Assembly (NCBI GenBank): GCA_018806985.1
Contig: JADANN010000108.1
Span: 868,001-932,000 of the forward strand
Direction: 5' to 3'
Length of the DNA: 64,000 bases
DNA from: Angiostrongylus vasorum
Taxonomy: Eukaryota; Nematoda; Chromadorea; Rhabditida; Metastrongylidae
Made by a program: the position numbers and the translations under genes
In this document: positions 11,261-27,169 of the stretch, piece by piece
How the letters are laid out: each line of letters opens with the position of its first letter
How positions within the stretch are numbered: position 1 is the stretch's first letter
Notes under the pieces: model-generated
Seen by the model: the letters and a program-made list of their open reading frames with translations, nothing else
The model's database searches: none
Told to the model about the DNA's origin: nothing

Positions 11261-13770
11261 CTGCTGAGACTAATACTAACTACTAAAGATAATTTCAGTT
11301 AGTGGGCATCAACAAAATTTCCGTTCGTTCTTTTGTGTCAGAAACCAAGAATAGGTTCTACCAGGATCAGGAAATCATAACTATTTGTGATATGTTTCTA
11401 CGAACAGATAGCCAAAAGTAACTCGTCGAAAATGAGTGTAATACGGGAGTTTTGCGCACTTTATTAGAGGACACAGTGAATTACTTGGTGAGGAAGATTT
11501 CGAAACGCTTTAAATGTTTACGTTTGATACAGATTAACAAGGTATCCAAATGTTCTTTATCATCATCCGTCCCTTAGTTCTATATTCAATAATTTGTCCA
11601 TGTCGGCTCTTTTGAGCATATTAATGACTTAAGGAATTAACTAAATAAACATACTGGGCTGAGTCAAAGTAGGTCTAATGAGCGTGTAAACGACAGGATC
11701 AGAACGAATCACTGAAGAGAACCGCACCGTTTCATGAGCCAACTGAACGAAGTAATAAAAGTTATGAAACTATGTGATCTAAAATTTAAATAGTCAATGA
11801 GACCCCGTTAATGGATTTTTCATAAATTTACTGAATTTACTGATATTCTGCGTAGAAACTGTCATCAGTTTACAAAATTTCGAATCTGGTGACTGTGCCA
11901 TGCTTTAGCTCCATAGCTTTATAAAAATAAGCGGGGAGAGAAGAAATGTGAAAATCTGTTTCCGAATTTGCTGTACAGCTCCTCAAATACATTTCGCGTA
12001 TTGACCAGAAACGTGCTGACTTTCCAGAGCTTCTATGACTAGTTAGGCCTCAACTGCATTAAACGCCTCTTATAAATGAAAGTGAGACGAAGTGGCACCT
12101 TGTTCTATTCCCATACTACAGTGCGTTCCTTGAATGCTTGTAGCACGCCGATCTTCTTTTTTTGTGCAACAACACGGTCCTTCTTGTTTTCCGATAATTT
12201 CAAATCTTGCAGTTCAAGCGATGTGGAAAGATGAAGCGCTGGTATGATATACTCATTCTACCTGTTAGGTCCTGGAAACCGGTGTCGGTAGTTGTCGAAG
12301 AGCAGACAATTAACAAATTTTCCAATGGCTAATCCGTCTAGGCGATTATTCTACAATTCGAGAAATTTAATCGGGCTTCATTGGTACTACGGGCATTAAC
12401 TGTGGCTTCAGCCACTTCTACTCCGCTATTCCTGTGCTGTGTTTCGTTTCACTGCTTGGCATTACTTTTATAGTGGCTGCCTGTATCTCATGCGAGTCAA
12501 AGTTTGCGCAGCAGCTCAAGAGTGTGTAGATACAGGCGACCCCAAAATATTTTGAAATTTTCAGTTTTTTTTGGCATGACTTTGAAGTTTGAAATCAGTC
12601 GATGGTATGTTTCTGATTTGGGAATTTCAGCTCTGGTACTGACTGTTCGCAACCTTAGGTCAAAGTCACCGCCGTTAACCTTGTAACAAAGGACGACTAA
12701 AATTCCAAGTTTATATACGAAACCTCCACCTATATTGGTCACAACTTGATGTGGGCATGCAGTTTTGTGTACCCTCGGTACTATTCTACATTTCGTCTAA
12801 CGTAAGCTTCCAATGCGGATCATTAGTTGTTCAAAATACCCTATGTTCATGGCCAATGTTATTCTGAAGAGCAGCTCTTCTCCGATACCAAAATCGACAT
12901 CAAACGAATGACGTCTTCTGGCCTCCGCAAATCGGATGATGTGGAACAAAAATTATTTGAGCCTGCACCACCACGTCTTTGATGGAGAATTCAAATGTGC
13001 GGTAAACATAGATCTCCACCACAATCCGTTCGGATTTTGGAGGCTTAAAATATGTAAGCAGGTCTCTATAGTCATTGTCGGATTTCTCATGGAAGGTGCA
13101 AGGCATATTTGTTTGCAGCGACTCCGAAGCACCTCACATGTAGTTCCCAGTCTGTTGATTGCATGCTTCTGACCGAATTAGCATCAAATGCGTAAGTACA
13201 TGCACAAGCTCATGCATGAATGAGACCGAAATAAAGATGGCATATAGCAATCGTGAGTTAAAGGAAAATGGAAAAACAGAAGTTCAAGTTGTGTTTTGAC
13301 TTCCTATTCCTGCTTATGGAAATTTCTCCTTAAATTTGCACAAAATCCGTTCAGCTGGGCAATAACGTGAATTCTCGCTATAGTTTTAACCACTTATAGA
13401 ACTTTAACTATGGTAATGACTAACCAGAAAATCCATCTAAACCAAATTTTCCTCTTGCTTCCTTTATACTCTTCCAACTAATAGTTTTCTGCAAAGGGAA
13501 TATCGGAGTTCACTCGGCAACAACAATTTTACTGGGAAATGTTAGAACTCGGTTAAAATCGAACTTTATTAATCATTACAGGAAATATTAGAAACTACAC
13601 ACTAATGTTTCCGTTTGTTTATGAAATTTAAAATTTGTAAGCTTCCGAAGCTTCGACTTCCTTTAAGATATTTTTAGCAACGATTTGGTTGTCGAAAATT
13701 TTCTCGTCAAAGCTGAGTAGACGAGATCCTGACAGAATGCTAGAAAAAAACACGAAGGGTTTACAATGTC
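11261..13770. other. no secure gene; one weak exon candidate
   Basis: I find no supported exon chain. The minus-strand frame 13106-12900 (68 codons) has a regular hydrophobic/polar pattern (KSERIVVEIYVYR...) and could be an exon, but it lacks clear flanking splice sites. Frames at 12497-12742 overlap on both strands and look incidental. Confidence 0.3.
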
Positions 13771-13774
13771 ACCA

Positions 13775-14185
13775 CTTTTTATTTACTGCCTATTCTTTTT
13801 TAATGGCAAGGTATGACGTGGAATATAACCACAATGATGCAAGGATATTTCTAAAACTCCGGAAAGCAGGTGTCTGCGGTGGGGACCGAACACATTATTA
13901 TCCTTAACGGGCGCTAAACGCGTTCAACACCGCACCATGCCGGTTCTTTGTTTCCCATTTCTTCAACTAGTTTTCTATCAACCAGTGACATCAGCAATGA
14001 CCCATCAATGGGACCGATCTGGGGAACGCAAATCGGTACTACAAATCGGAACAAATGGGAAGGACCCGCATGGTGTGCTGCTGGACAGGTCATCCGCAGG
14101 AAACGGTAATTGCGTGTTCGATCACCACCGCAGACACCTGTGGCCCGTAGTTTTGCAAATATCTCAGCACCATCGTGATTGGAGG
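13775..14185. mobile_element. foldback (MITE-like) element with long inverted repeats
   Basis: The left arm (about 13830-13960: atatttctaaaactccg..gcaggtgtctgcggtggg..) is the inverse of the right arm (about 14065-14185: ..ccaccgcagacacctgtgg..gttttgcaaatatctcag..). Between them is a unique middle (catcagcaatgacccatcaa). A second copy, left arm plus middle, is in ufm-1 intron 2 at 25520-25765, and a lone right arm is at 3985. There is no coding capacity. The arms contain tRNA-like boxes, so a head-to-head SINE pair is the alternative. Confidence 0.55.
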
Positions 14186-14584
14186 TTTATACAATCCTTC
14201 AAAAATTTTCTTTTAACTTCAGATATGCGCAAGATTCAAACTCTTAAACAATTTGAAGCTTTAGAATTCTTGTGGGATGCGTGCCAACCGCAATCATGAC
14301 CGATGCATTCTACGAAACCATCGCGCATCGCGCTGGACGAAATTCCTACTGTTCAATCGATTTGCCTTTCAAAATACAAGACTGAATGAAAAGAGGTGGA
14401 AGAGTAGGGGTTTCGTGTAATCGGCAAAGTTCGGATTTCGCCTTGGTTGAATGAGAACGCTTGTAATTTTGTGGGAAAATACCCTAAGATTCTAACGCCT
14501 CTTGCTTCGAGATAAAAGACTTTTCTCTTAGATCTCGAGATTAGATAGATTTATGTTCATTAATAGATTAAATAAGAGCGCGTG

Positions 14585-14860
14585 TTGAGCAGCTATCTAA
14601 AGTGTCACGTGCTCGTCAAGTCATTTTGATGACGATCCGTGCTGAGCAGGCCTCTCATCCTTTCTGGTCGAAGCATTCGTACAGACTAATCCGGAAGAAG
14701 AAAAACACTTTCTTCATGAAACAGTAGACCCGCGTGATTTATTGCATAGACCAAACATACATTCAACTGGTTCTATGATGCTTGATACCGTCCTTTTCAT
14801 GTTGGACCCACAAGTGGTTAATCAACACTAAACGACTTATCCTTTACGAGATATGTTGGT
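14585..14860 (+). repeat. SINE-A, degenerate
   Basis: Diverged core (ctgagcaggcctctcatcc..tctggtcgaagcattcgtac), body (catacattcaactggttcta) and end (gttaatcaacactaaacgac..tatccttta) in the family order. Confidence 0.5.
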
Positions 14861-15274
14861 TTAAGATTGGGTAGAAAAATTATTTTCGTGTATGTGCGAG
14901 TTCTCGAACAACTTCCATACTAATACGCTAGTCATTCAACAAAGAATTTTAAACGACGTCAACCTTAAAGAATTTGAATCTACTTGATACGCTTATTTAG
15001 AAGGTCCTGTTCGTTTCCTATCCGGCTTCCTTTCGACAAAACCTAAACTTAGAGCAATTCACTACGTGATGAATGATCATTTAGCTTTTGAGAATTTTTA
15101 AGGTGTTTCACTCAAAAACTCCGTACAAACATATATTTTTGCGCAAAAAATTCCCTCACCTAGATCCGATATTAAAATAAAGCATGACTGGTTAAACGCA
15201 CTAATACGTAAAAAAAAAGCTGGTTTCTTAACAAAGCGCGCCTATGTCGTGGAATTCTTATTTGGAAGCGCAAA

Positions 15275-15475
15275 ATACTAGGCGTTGATCCGTGAGAGAT
15301 GTGCATTCATTCGACTTAATCAAGGATCGTTAAAGGTTATTGTATGGATATCTGACCTATATAGTACCTTGTGGTAGCCTACAGATGTATCGAGTTAGTC
15401 CGTTATCCTCGCAGAAAGATCTAGTACCAATTTGTCGACCCCGGAGGAATGGAAGGCTTGGTGAGTCTGGGGAGC
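15275..15475 (-). repeat. SINE-A
   Basis: Reverse-orientation body and core: cattcgacttaatcaaggat, ggtagcctacagatgtatcg and the accaatttgtcgaccccgga block. The head is missing. Confidence 0.6.
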
Positions 15476-15657
15476 AGGATTTAAAATTAATATCCAAGTG
15501 CCGTACACTTCTAAACACTGCATCACACGCATCTTTTTGCCTTCAAGTTATTATTTACTTTAATAAAACCACAGATATTTTCAGCTTCCTACCTTTATTA
15601 CCAAGGAAAGTGATAAACATCCATAATTTTATAAATAATTCATGGCCAAAAACTTAC

Positions 15658-15771
15658 TTGTAATTGTCGCTCCATGTTCACCTGCACCCAGAACCGCACT
15701 GAATCCGCTTGCTCGAATATATCCACAGAAAACTCGGTTTCCATGTCTGTTTGATCATCATAATAATACTC
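15658..15771 (-). CDS. orphan internal exon, unknown protein
   Basis: On the minus strand, ATTTTCAG (ending 15772) is followed by exactly 38 open codons and then GTAAGTTTT. The exon is phase 0 at both ends. The translation is acidic at its start (EYYYDDQTDMETEF) and ends in WVQVNMERQLQ. Consensus splice sites on both sides make a real exon likely, but I could not find its neighbours and do not recognise the family. It may belong to a gene with long introns running through this repeat-rich stretch, possibly with the exon chain at 21 kb on the same strand. Confidence 0.45.
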
Positions 15772-16089
15772 CTGAAAATTTATGAATACATGGTTGGAAA
15801 ATGAGCAATTATTCCCCAACAGAGCAAAATATTAATAGCGGTTAAAACTATTCCACAAAGAGGTATGAAAAAATCAATAATAGTAGAGATGTCTGGGATA
15901 AAATAAAATCAGCTCCCCGTTTTTGATCGATCTCATTGAGATCAGTAGCCATATTTGTGCTCGATCTTGAAATTCGCAAAACTTGTGGATTACGTCTACA
16001 TACGGTCTTCTGGTGGAAAGTAACAACTAATGAAAAAGTTCATTTTTTTTAGAAGCGAATAACTAAATATTTGTAGAATTCGATTAGTT

Positions 16090-16600
16090 TAGGTGCGACG
16101 ACTACGAAGACCAACAAAAAGAAACTGCTCTGGACTTTTCACTCCAACCATCTCGGATTTGACTAAGGCAAAACCTCAAAACGTTATTCATAATAAAGAT
16201 ATTTAACAACCTCGTCGTGTAAGCTTATCAATAAAGCAGAACGTTGATTATCCATACAGAGGCTAAACCAATTCACCAAAGGAACAAAAAAAATCGGCTG
16301 GATATCGACTAAGGAGCGTGTTCTTTTTTTGGTGAGCTGCCGGTTGAAGTCAGGCACTTCAGCATGGCTAGAAACCTAATACAGCGGCTGTGCTGGATGA
16401 CGCTACTTCATTCGTTCGGTGGTCCACTCTAGTCGATTCGTCTCCGTGCAACGACAAAAAGACCAACAAGAGGCAACTGCTATGGACGCTCAACTCGAAT
16501 CATCGTGGCTCAGAAGACAAAATCGGCGAAACATTAGCCATAACAAAGAATTTTAACAACCTAATGTAAGTTTATATGTAAGCCAAAACTACACCGAAAT
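16090..16600 (+). repeat. diverged direct repeat, two units
   Basis: Unit 1 (16095-16250) and unit 2 (16447-16600) share ordered blocks: cgac-aa-gaccaacaa..gcaactgct.tggac, then ..catcgtgg/catctcgg.., then ..aa-atattt/aattttaacaacct... The spacing is about 355 bp. There is no coding potential. Confidence 0.35.
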
Positions 16601-19600
16601 ACATCGAGGGAGATGGCGAGAGAGCGAAGGAGTTTCATTAACGCTTCAAGGAAGACAGACCCAACATAAAGCCGAAGTGGTGGCTCATAATCCACACTTC
16701 TCATCTCACTATAACTGTAGTTGGACGTAGGAGCTATATGAAAAAACCCTATGTCACCTATATCACCTTAGTGTTGAATACTTCTTCACGACAACGTATA
16801 AAGACGAACGCTGATTTTGAGAAACAAAGCAGTTGGGAAAGCATAGTTGTCCTGCCTGAAATGATACGAAGGTGGAGACTACCTTGATTTCACAGTTGCC
16901 CGTAGTAGTCGTATTGGCCGTTCTTTTAGGCGAAGGAGTCTTCAGCCACTAATGTTGTTCTACCCTTTCAAATCTTTTTTTCTTCCAAACCCAGCTTTAC
17001 GAGCTCAAATTCAGAAAGGTAAAGCTCATCTTGGAAGTTGTTCGTCTACAAACTGTAAAACGATGCCCCTTGCAGAATATTCAGCTCCCTAGCATCCCTA
17101 GCATTTTCGCGGAACTAATAAGTGAGATAACAGCAATCCTTAAGGTTAACATTAACAGCGCTACTTTACCAGAGCTTGTGCAATGTTGTAGAAACTTCTC
17201 AATTCATGGTGATTGCAGAACTACATTGAAAACGAATTTAAAGGAGTTATTGTTTTGTTCTTTTGCAGAACGTGGGGCCGAATCGAAATCTTTCCAGATA
17301 GAGTCTCAAAGTTATTGCTTGTGCTCAAGCCGCCGATAACGGCCACGTAAAAGGTGCTGTTCTCTCCATAAAATCCATCCAGGCCACATAAAGTATATCG
17401 TTCTCATCGTCGTCAAAGTTTCATGTTGACGTGTAGACGACGATGATTCTCACAACCGGTATTGATGCACATCTTTCCAGTTATAATTAACAGAATTGGA
17501 TCGTTACTGGGTTCAAAAGAATCTGTGCTCATGAACGATTCGGACTCGATTCAAATTTCGTGTATGCAAGCATACGAACTCTTCTAGCTAGGTTTATTTT
17601 GAGAAAAGATTTTTTAAGCTCTGAAATAAACAACGTATCAGGTGGTTTATTCTTGCCTCGGACCCCATGATGACTCTGTACTAACCTTCTTCGTTCGCAC
17701 AACTTCAATAGAGGACCAGATGTTGATAAGCGTGCGCTATATTTATATATCGTCACTTTGGTTTGTAACATTTAGATGGTTCACAACGCCCGTGAGATTT
17801 CCGCAAGCTCTTGATACATGGCCAACACTGCCGCTTTGCGAAGTTCTCCACACCTAGTAGAATGACACCTTTTTCATCTTTTTTTTAGGAAAACATAAGA
17901 CACCTATTAATACTATTGTCGTTGGGAATGAGTATTCATAATGGGTAGCCCTTGTATGTCAGAACTAATGCCTATTTGTTGGGCACACTTCCTCCTATCT
18001 ACTTCTCAATGGTTTTCGACAAATCGACGTAAAGCGTGCAACCCGCAGAGCTTCACATCCACATGCATGAAAATTATGGTGTGTATAAAAAAAGCACAAA
18101 TTAACTCGGTATAGTGATAATAAGGGGGTGAAAAAAATGCATTTCAATAAACTGAAAAATGGTAAGCATTACTCGGATACTATTTTACAAGAACAGGGCA
18201 GCACAAACTACTAACTGGCGTAGTTCTTGACCAAATGACCGCGATGTAGCATTCACCTAAGAATAATCGAGTTCAATGCACACCTACGTCTTCGGATTTG
18301 TGATCAACGCCGGGAATAGAAAGGAGAAGTCGTAGAATACAGTGATTCTTGTTCCACTTCTGAGTCGTTATTGAAGGTGAAGGACTTTCGCATGCAACTT
18401 CATTCTGCAAGCTTCATTAGTACTTATTAGCAACTTGTTTCCCATTATGCTAGGTTTATTGTAAAAAATTACATAGCTAGTCCTTTGCATGTTTCTTCAG
18501 TAAGAATACGAGTAATATTTAGTGGAAATAGACATTAATATGGTCGATAACAGGTAGCAAAATTTGCAAAGAAACGATTTTTAAACGGCAAAAGACACCA
18601 ATGAAGCATGAAATTTACTTTCTTATAATCTTACCTTTGTCACGGTAGCAACTGGGAAAAGTTAAGCCCCCTTTTTGAAGAAGTTGACATTTTAAAAAAA
18701 ATTAAATCGAGGTAGTTCTCGATCGTTCCCTAAACTGAACGCAGAGACCCCTAAGGTCAAGAATAGCTGCTGCTCTAGAAGAATCCTAATTGCAAAATAA
18801 TCAACCTCTCTCGACTTCAGAGCTGAAGATGACGGTCGGTGATGAAGACCTGGGAAAATCCCAGCACGACCAACTCATAATTAGACAATCGCCCTCAGTC
18901 ATCATTCAACATAGCAATAAGGAAAAATATGACGAACGGGCAAGCCAAACACAACCTCACACATGAACTCTGTCAAAGGTATATGGGCCATCTAAGCATA
19001 AGTAAGTTCTTTTTTAAATGAATGATCATCCAGATTTCGATAAGTTTTAACAGAACATTCCCCCGGTAGTATACAACCAAGGTGTCGTTACTTCGTCAAT
19101 GTTACAGGCACACATCCGATGAGTTCCAAAGGGAAATTTAGGTCCAAGATTTCCTCCAAATACAATTCTATTGGATATTTCGTAATCCAAATTATCTAAG
19201 TGTAAGAAATACTATGAGAAGAACAGTGAAGAATTACTACAGTCGGCCTGAAGATTTCGAAAGCTTGTGACTGAGAACTTAGACTTCTTTCGGGTGTTTC
19301 TACAACACAAGCACTAGGGACGCCCAGCTAAGACTACAACAATGCCACAAGTTGCCAGTATTCTGTTACAAACGTAATCACAGGGGCCATCATCTCTCCA
19401 ATCCACAAAAGTAAGCGAAACTACAGGGGTGAAAATCATGGTAACACAGATAGTAACGGTTAAATGAGAAACGTATTACGCTCCCACACCATGTCTGATG
19501 AAAGGCTGCACCACACGATGTTTAATGAAGGAATGCACTATCAAGTCCAAGGACTTCAAGAGTGGTTGGTATTCCTTTACTCAATATTGGTTCTTCAGAG

Positions 19601-20530
19601 TAATCCCTCAAAATAAGTCCAAGCATGATAAGTAAACTGACTCAAAGCGCACCTCAGCCATGAGCCTTACATGATTGACAAATTAGCAGTTTTATACATG
19701 AAAATATGTTATAGAGGTGTTACTTATTGACTAAATCTTGTTCCCACTATTCTACTTTAACTGCTATTCACTAGAATCACAACGACAACATAATCTCACT
19801 CCAGTATTAAACTCCAACTCAATGCCAACGATCATTTGCGTCACTTACATACTTTTTAAACCCTTGTTTTATCGAGATACTCGAAATAGAAACAACCAAG
19901 TAACACTCGTTTCTGAAGTCAGTGTGCACTGCTACAGGTCTCGGTTAGCCCAAATGTCGCGAAAGGAACTTTTTATCAAGAGCAAGTGGTCTGAATATAT
20001 GAAAACTATAGATAAATCGAGGACTGCAGAGATAGCGGGTCCATTTCTTGAACCAAACTTCAACAAATAAACAAAACAAGACATTGACCAACAACAGTTT
20101 GAAAAAAACTGTTCGAAAACTTGAATATCTGGTCCATATGCACTAAGACTCGTTCAAAAGAAAAAAAAACAGCACAATTTCCATTGGACTAGTAATTTTC
20201 TAGCTGAGGAAGATCGTTTCTTCCTGCTGCCACGAAGTAGCCGTGCGATTTTTATAGGCCATCACCACAAGCAACCGCAAATCCCTACTATGGATTTCAG
20301 AAAAGTATTGCATCTTTAAACAATGTTAGTACAACAGTTGCGACTACTGCTACTGATTTACCCCAGCTGGGTTTCCAGATGAAAATATCAAAATTCGTCT
20401 TAGCTCGGGAGGCGCTACAAGGTGAACGCCACCTTTTCTCTCATTGTACTTTGTAACAGCTCGAGACTCTAGAACAAACCCCATCCATGAGAGCAGAAAA
20501 CAGCTGGGGCGTATAGATTCCTTGTTACAA
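16601..20530. other. no gene recognised
   Basis: Contains short open frames (17031-17339, 17529-17771, 19738-20070) without splice context or family resemblance. A possible minus exon at about 16766-16855 (after ATTTCAG) is too weak to call. Confidence 0.35.
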
Positions 20531-20539
20531 AGAGATAAA

Positions 20540-20830
20540 AAAGGAATACGCGTTCGGTGTTGACCAATCCCTGAAGGTGCGCCATGTATTCGACTTAATC
20601 AAATTCGCAGAGGTGATTGAATGCACATCTTGTCTATACAATGATTTGAAGCGGCCTACATATGTATCAAGTCAGTGTTGCTCTCCTCCTAGGCAAGTTT
20701 GATACCAATCTGCAAACCAACAAGTATGGAAAGCTTGCTGAGTTGGGGGAACAGGATTGAACTACCAATCTACGCAGTGCGTCTTTCATGGTACCTCTAA
20801 GCAGTGTGCTATGGTCGTCGCTTGTTTACG
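20540..20830 (-). repeat. SINE-A
   Basis: Reverse orientation. The end block (gttgaccaatccctgaaggt) is followed by body (gaggtgattgaatgcacat), core (tgataccaatctgcaaacca) and a degenerate head (ctaagcagtgtgctatgg). Confidence 0.6.
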
Positions 20831-21024
20831 ACAGTTAATTTAAACTAGCCGTATTAGGTCATATTTATGTCGACATTTTCCTATAAATACTACGTTTTCA
20901 TAGGCATCGTAGAGAATGACTGCGGGCATATATGCCACTTGTCCTCACATACATGAAGTATCCTCATGTGTGAAAATGAAAAAAAATGAAAAAAAAGGTT
21001 ATGATGCAGAATTCTTCGCCCTAC

Positions 21025-21590
21025 CTCAGTGATGAAATCTGCCAAAAGAGTCAATTTAGAGAGTATGAGGGCATCAAAGAGAGGTTGGCTAAAGAATCGG
21101 GGTACAACAACGGAGACGGACATGTCGCCTTGTGGTCGAACCATGGGCACGGGCACTCTAGTCGTCTCTGAAATCCTGCTCCATAGTTTGTGAACAAGAT
21201 ACAAGGAACAGAAATATGTCGGCATTTCTTTGAAAGGTACTGAAATAGCAACGTATCCTTTTAACGTTAACGGTTTATTATTGCATAAAGAGAATCTAGA
21301 GTGATTAAGTCGCTCACCGTAGAGTTTGCACACCTTCACACCGCCGTCAGCAATACCGTTCACTCTTTCACAGCTTTCTGCAGCTCCACTCAAGCACCCG
21401 CAGGCGTGGCCAGTTCCGAAAAGGCAGAAGCTGAAAGCATGGAGAAAATAAGGTCAACCAAAAAAGCGATGTAGATAGGCTTCCCATCACCTCATTCACT
21501 TACGCAGTTGCCTTTTCATAGCATTCGCTGCAGTTAGAACATGGAGTTGTGGTCGGTGTAGTGGTACAATGAAGGAATATACACTGTGAC
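21025..21590 (-). CDS. predicted cysteine-rich, probably secreted protein (partial)
   Basis: Three phase-consistent minus-strand exons. Exon a ends at 21504 (GTAAGT); its upstream edge is uncertain. Exon b is 21430-21318 (TTTCAG ... GTGAGC) and exon c is 21167-21025 (TTTCAG ... GTAGGG). Exons a and b join into a stretch with nine cysteines, a short TTTPTTTP linker and an NCSECYEKATAFC segment, which looks like an extracellular module. Exon c continues open for 47 codons but is not cysteine-rich. A hydrophobic stretch (WMALFVFSLVPLL) lies upstream of exon a, but in a different frame. I do not recognise the family. Both ends are unknown, so this is a fragment of a gene model at best. Confidence 0.4.
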
Positions 21591-23644
21591 CATGTCCTAA
21601 TAATGAATTCCTTAATAATGGCACAAGAGAGAAAACAAATAGCGCCATCCAAACCGAGACCGCAATATGACTTAAATCAGAAAAGCAGTCCAAAAAGTCT
21701 AACGTTCTTTCACTTTTCATGTTCTGTCATCAATATTTTCCGGAGGATTCTAGTAGTTCCCTCTTCACGATGACCTTAATCTTCTCTTGACGAACATCAT
21801 GCAGATTAGGGTGCAAAGCAAGACAGGAGGAAGCTAGAATATCAATTTTTGATGCAGTTTCAGGATTTTTTTCCTTTTCAAAACAAGAAATTATGCTTAC
21901 TACTCCACTCGACAGGTGTGTGATCTGACAACGGGCGAACCAAATGCAATACTTGAATAATCTTAGCCCGAGATTATGAGATATCCGACATGCTCGTGAA
22001 CAAAACAGTTATTAAATAAAGTGAACGTAGATGAAAACCCTTAGAGCTTAACTGCGTTATAAATTGTGAACGTTCAACTTGAAAAAAATATGCAAGACCA
22101 TTCCTAAATTATAGGATTAAGAAGGAGGCTATAGAAGTACCGACTCTGGGGACGTATCGACCACAAGTGTAGACGGATCACTTGACTAATCAACAAATTT
22201 GCGGATGTATGAGTCATATATGACTTGTACGTAAAGGGATCAATAGACAGAATGTGTCACTCATTTTGTACCTCTTTGTTTATTTTGTTGCAGTCCTTTT
22301 CTGCGATGGATTTTGAACTATACTGATAGCTTTTCTAATGAAGACGTTGCTCCCGATGTTGTATGACAAAACCTACTTTCTGCTGATAACAACCTACAAA
22401 CCCCATTATGAGGGCAATGCTGCTGATGAGGAGAATACTAAGACTATAGAAGTATCTCTTCACCAGGGTAAGACAGTATAACATTGCGGAGACGTGTATA
22501 AATTCATTTGTTGTTTGCCAAAGAACCAGTCGTTTAAGGGCTGGGTGCTCATCACTGTGCTTCCACAGAATGTTGGTTCTTGGAAACATTACGGATCAAT
22601 CTACACATATCACATACACTTTACAACTTCTACCTCAACTCTTTATTTCAACATCCAACAGAGCGTATTCACTTCCGCCATGCTGTCGTGCTTACAAATG
22701 CAGGTCAATTGAGGGCACAGGAACACCAACCACTTAAAAACAACCCAAATACACTTGAATCCTGAATCGATCCATCACACTGGCACAGTCACAATAGATC
22801 CTCCATGACTACTTAATAATTTCCACTGACCAGTTCAATAAATGTACTAGTCTGAACAACCGACCAAGTCCACCACAGGTGACACTGTCAGCCAAATGAA
22901 GGTGAACCAGCAGCTTCTCAGAGTCGACTCTTTACGTTACTTCGGATCCAGAATAAAAGTTCCTATTCGGAAGTAGACACTTACGAATTTTTTCGCCTTT
23001 CAATAGAAGTAGGTTCCTTTGGCCTATGTTTTCAAAAAGTCCAAAAATCTGTCTATTTCACATTTACATCACAAATATCAGCTACAAACGATCCATGAAG
23101 ATATGTTGATCTTCCGCATCTAAGCAGAAGCGCTTACTCCACTTCATACTGGCTGTCTCGAAAACCTAGTGGTCGCGAAGCACGACAATAATCGTTGACT
23201 CACCGCTGATTTCATCGTTACCATCTTCGCCCTCATCATAACGATTCATTGTCTTCAAACTCTTTAACTATAGGAAGCGAATGATACCCCAAGTTACCCT
23301 GCATGTTTCCAGCTTCTTTTTATCACTTTCTATAGGAAATGTCTATAAAAAAAGTTCAATTTGTTTTCACCGACATCACCTGAGGTAACGGAATTCAATT
23401 CTCGAGAAGTAAATGATTAGACGACGTTCACTTAAAATCACTACGATGAAATATGGAAATCGTGTGGAGTGTGTTATTATAAAACCACTCGAAGCTATCG
23501 GAATACGCTCAACGTACGTTGTGAAACCAACTATCAAACGCCAGCTTTTTCTTATCATCGAATAAAAGAGAAAGTTGCAGAAAGTATTCAAAAGCAAGTC
23601 TGGAAACATATAGGATACGAAGCATACAGAATCAGACATAAGCT
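21591..23644. other. no gene recognised
   Basis: Open frames at 22335-22589, 22494-22765 and 23376-23654 overlap on both strands. The block 23100-23540 shares scattered pieces (catctaagcagaa; tcaccgctgat; ctcaacgtacgtt) with 33380-34025, suggesting an old unidentified repeat. Confidence 0.35.
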
Positions 23645-23905
23645 CTTGGGTTAATCAATTCCTGAAGGATGGGTCATGCATTCGGTTTCATTAAGCATCG
23701 TTTGGAAGCGATCGAATGCATTTCTGGCCTTTACAATGACTCGCGGTGGTCTACCGATATATCGACCCAGTGCTGCCATCCTCCCAGATAAGTCTGGCAC
23801 CAAATTCTCGACCCTGGAGAAATGGAACGCTTGGTGGGTCAGCGACGCGAGAATCCACCCCGTGTGTATTGCATGGCACCTCCGACCAATGCGCCACACG
23901 CATCC
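23645..23905 (-). repeat. SINE-A
   Basis: Well preserved in reverse orientation: ggttaatcaattcctgaagg, ttcattaagcatcgtttgga, gactcgcggtggtctaccga, agtctggcaccaaattctcg, and a head remnant with ccaatgcgccacacgc. Confidence 0.7.
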
Positions 23906-26879
<2,974 letters not shown>

Positions 26880-27169
26880 TTATGTTGTTCTTCTAATACG
26901 TGATGGTGTTCCCGTGGTAGTTGTTGTCTCTGTTCTCTGTTACATTGTCGTTTCAAGTTTCACTACTTTGATAGATTTCTGGAAACCGCCTGTGACTGTG
27001 ATACTTTTTCCTACACCTTCTTAGTTAGTGTTGGACTGCGCTCTGTAATTAAACGTTGTTGATCAATTGTCAATGATGCATCACTAGTTTTCAACTATCG
27101 TATTTCAGTGGGTTGCTGAATTTCAGGAAGTTGTTATAGGTATTCATAGTTGATTTGGACAGGACCAGT
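26880..27169 (+). promoter_or_regulatory. ufm-1/tomm-7 intercistronic spacer
   Basis: 290 bp between the ufm-1 stop and the tomm-7 start on the same strand. It holds three possible trans-splice acceptors: tatttcag ending 27108, atttcag ending 27126 and ggacag ending 27162. Such spacing suits a nematode operon in which the downstream gene receives its own leader, but no SL2 signal can be read from sequence alone. Confidence 0.4.

Noticed and set aside
18640..18670. 17-bp minus-strand micro-exon between CCCAG and GTAAG
   Set aside because: Too short to support and no linked exons found.
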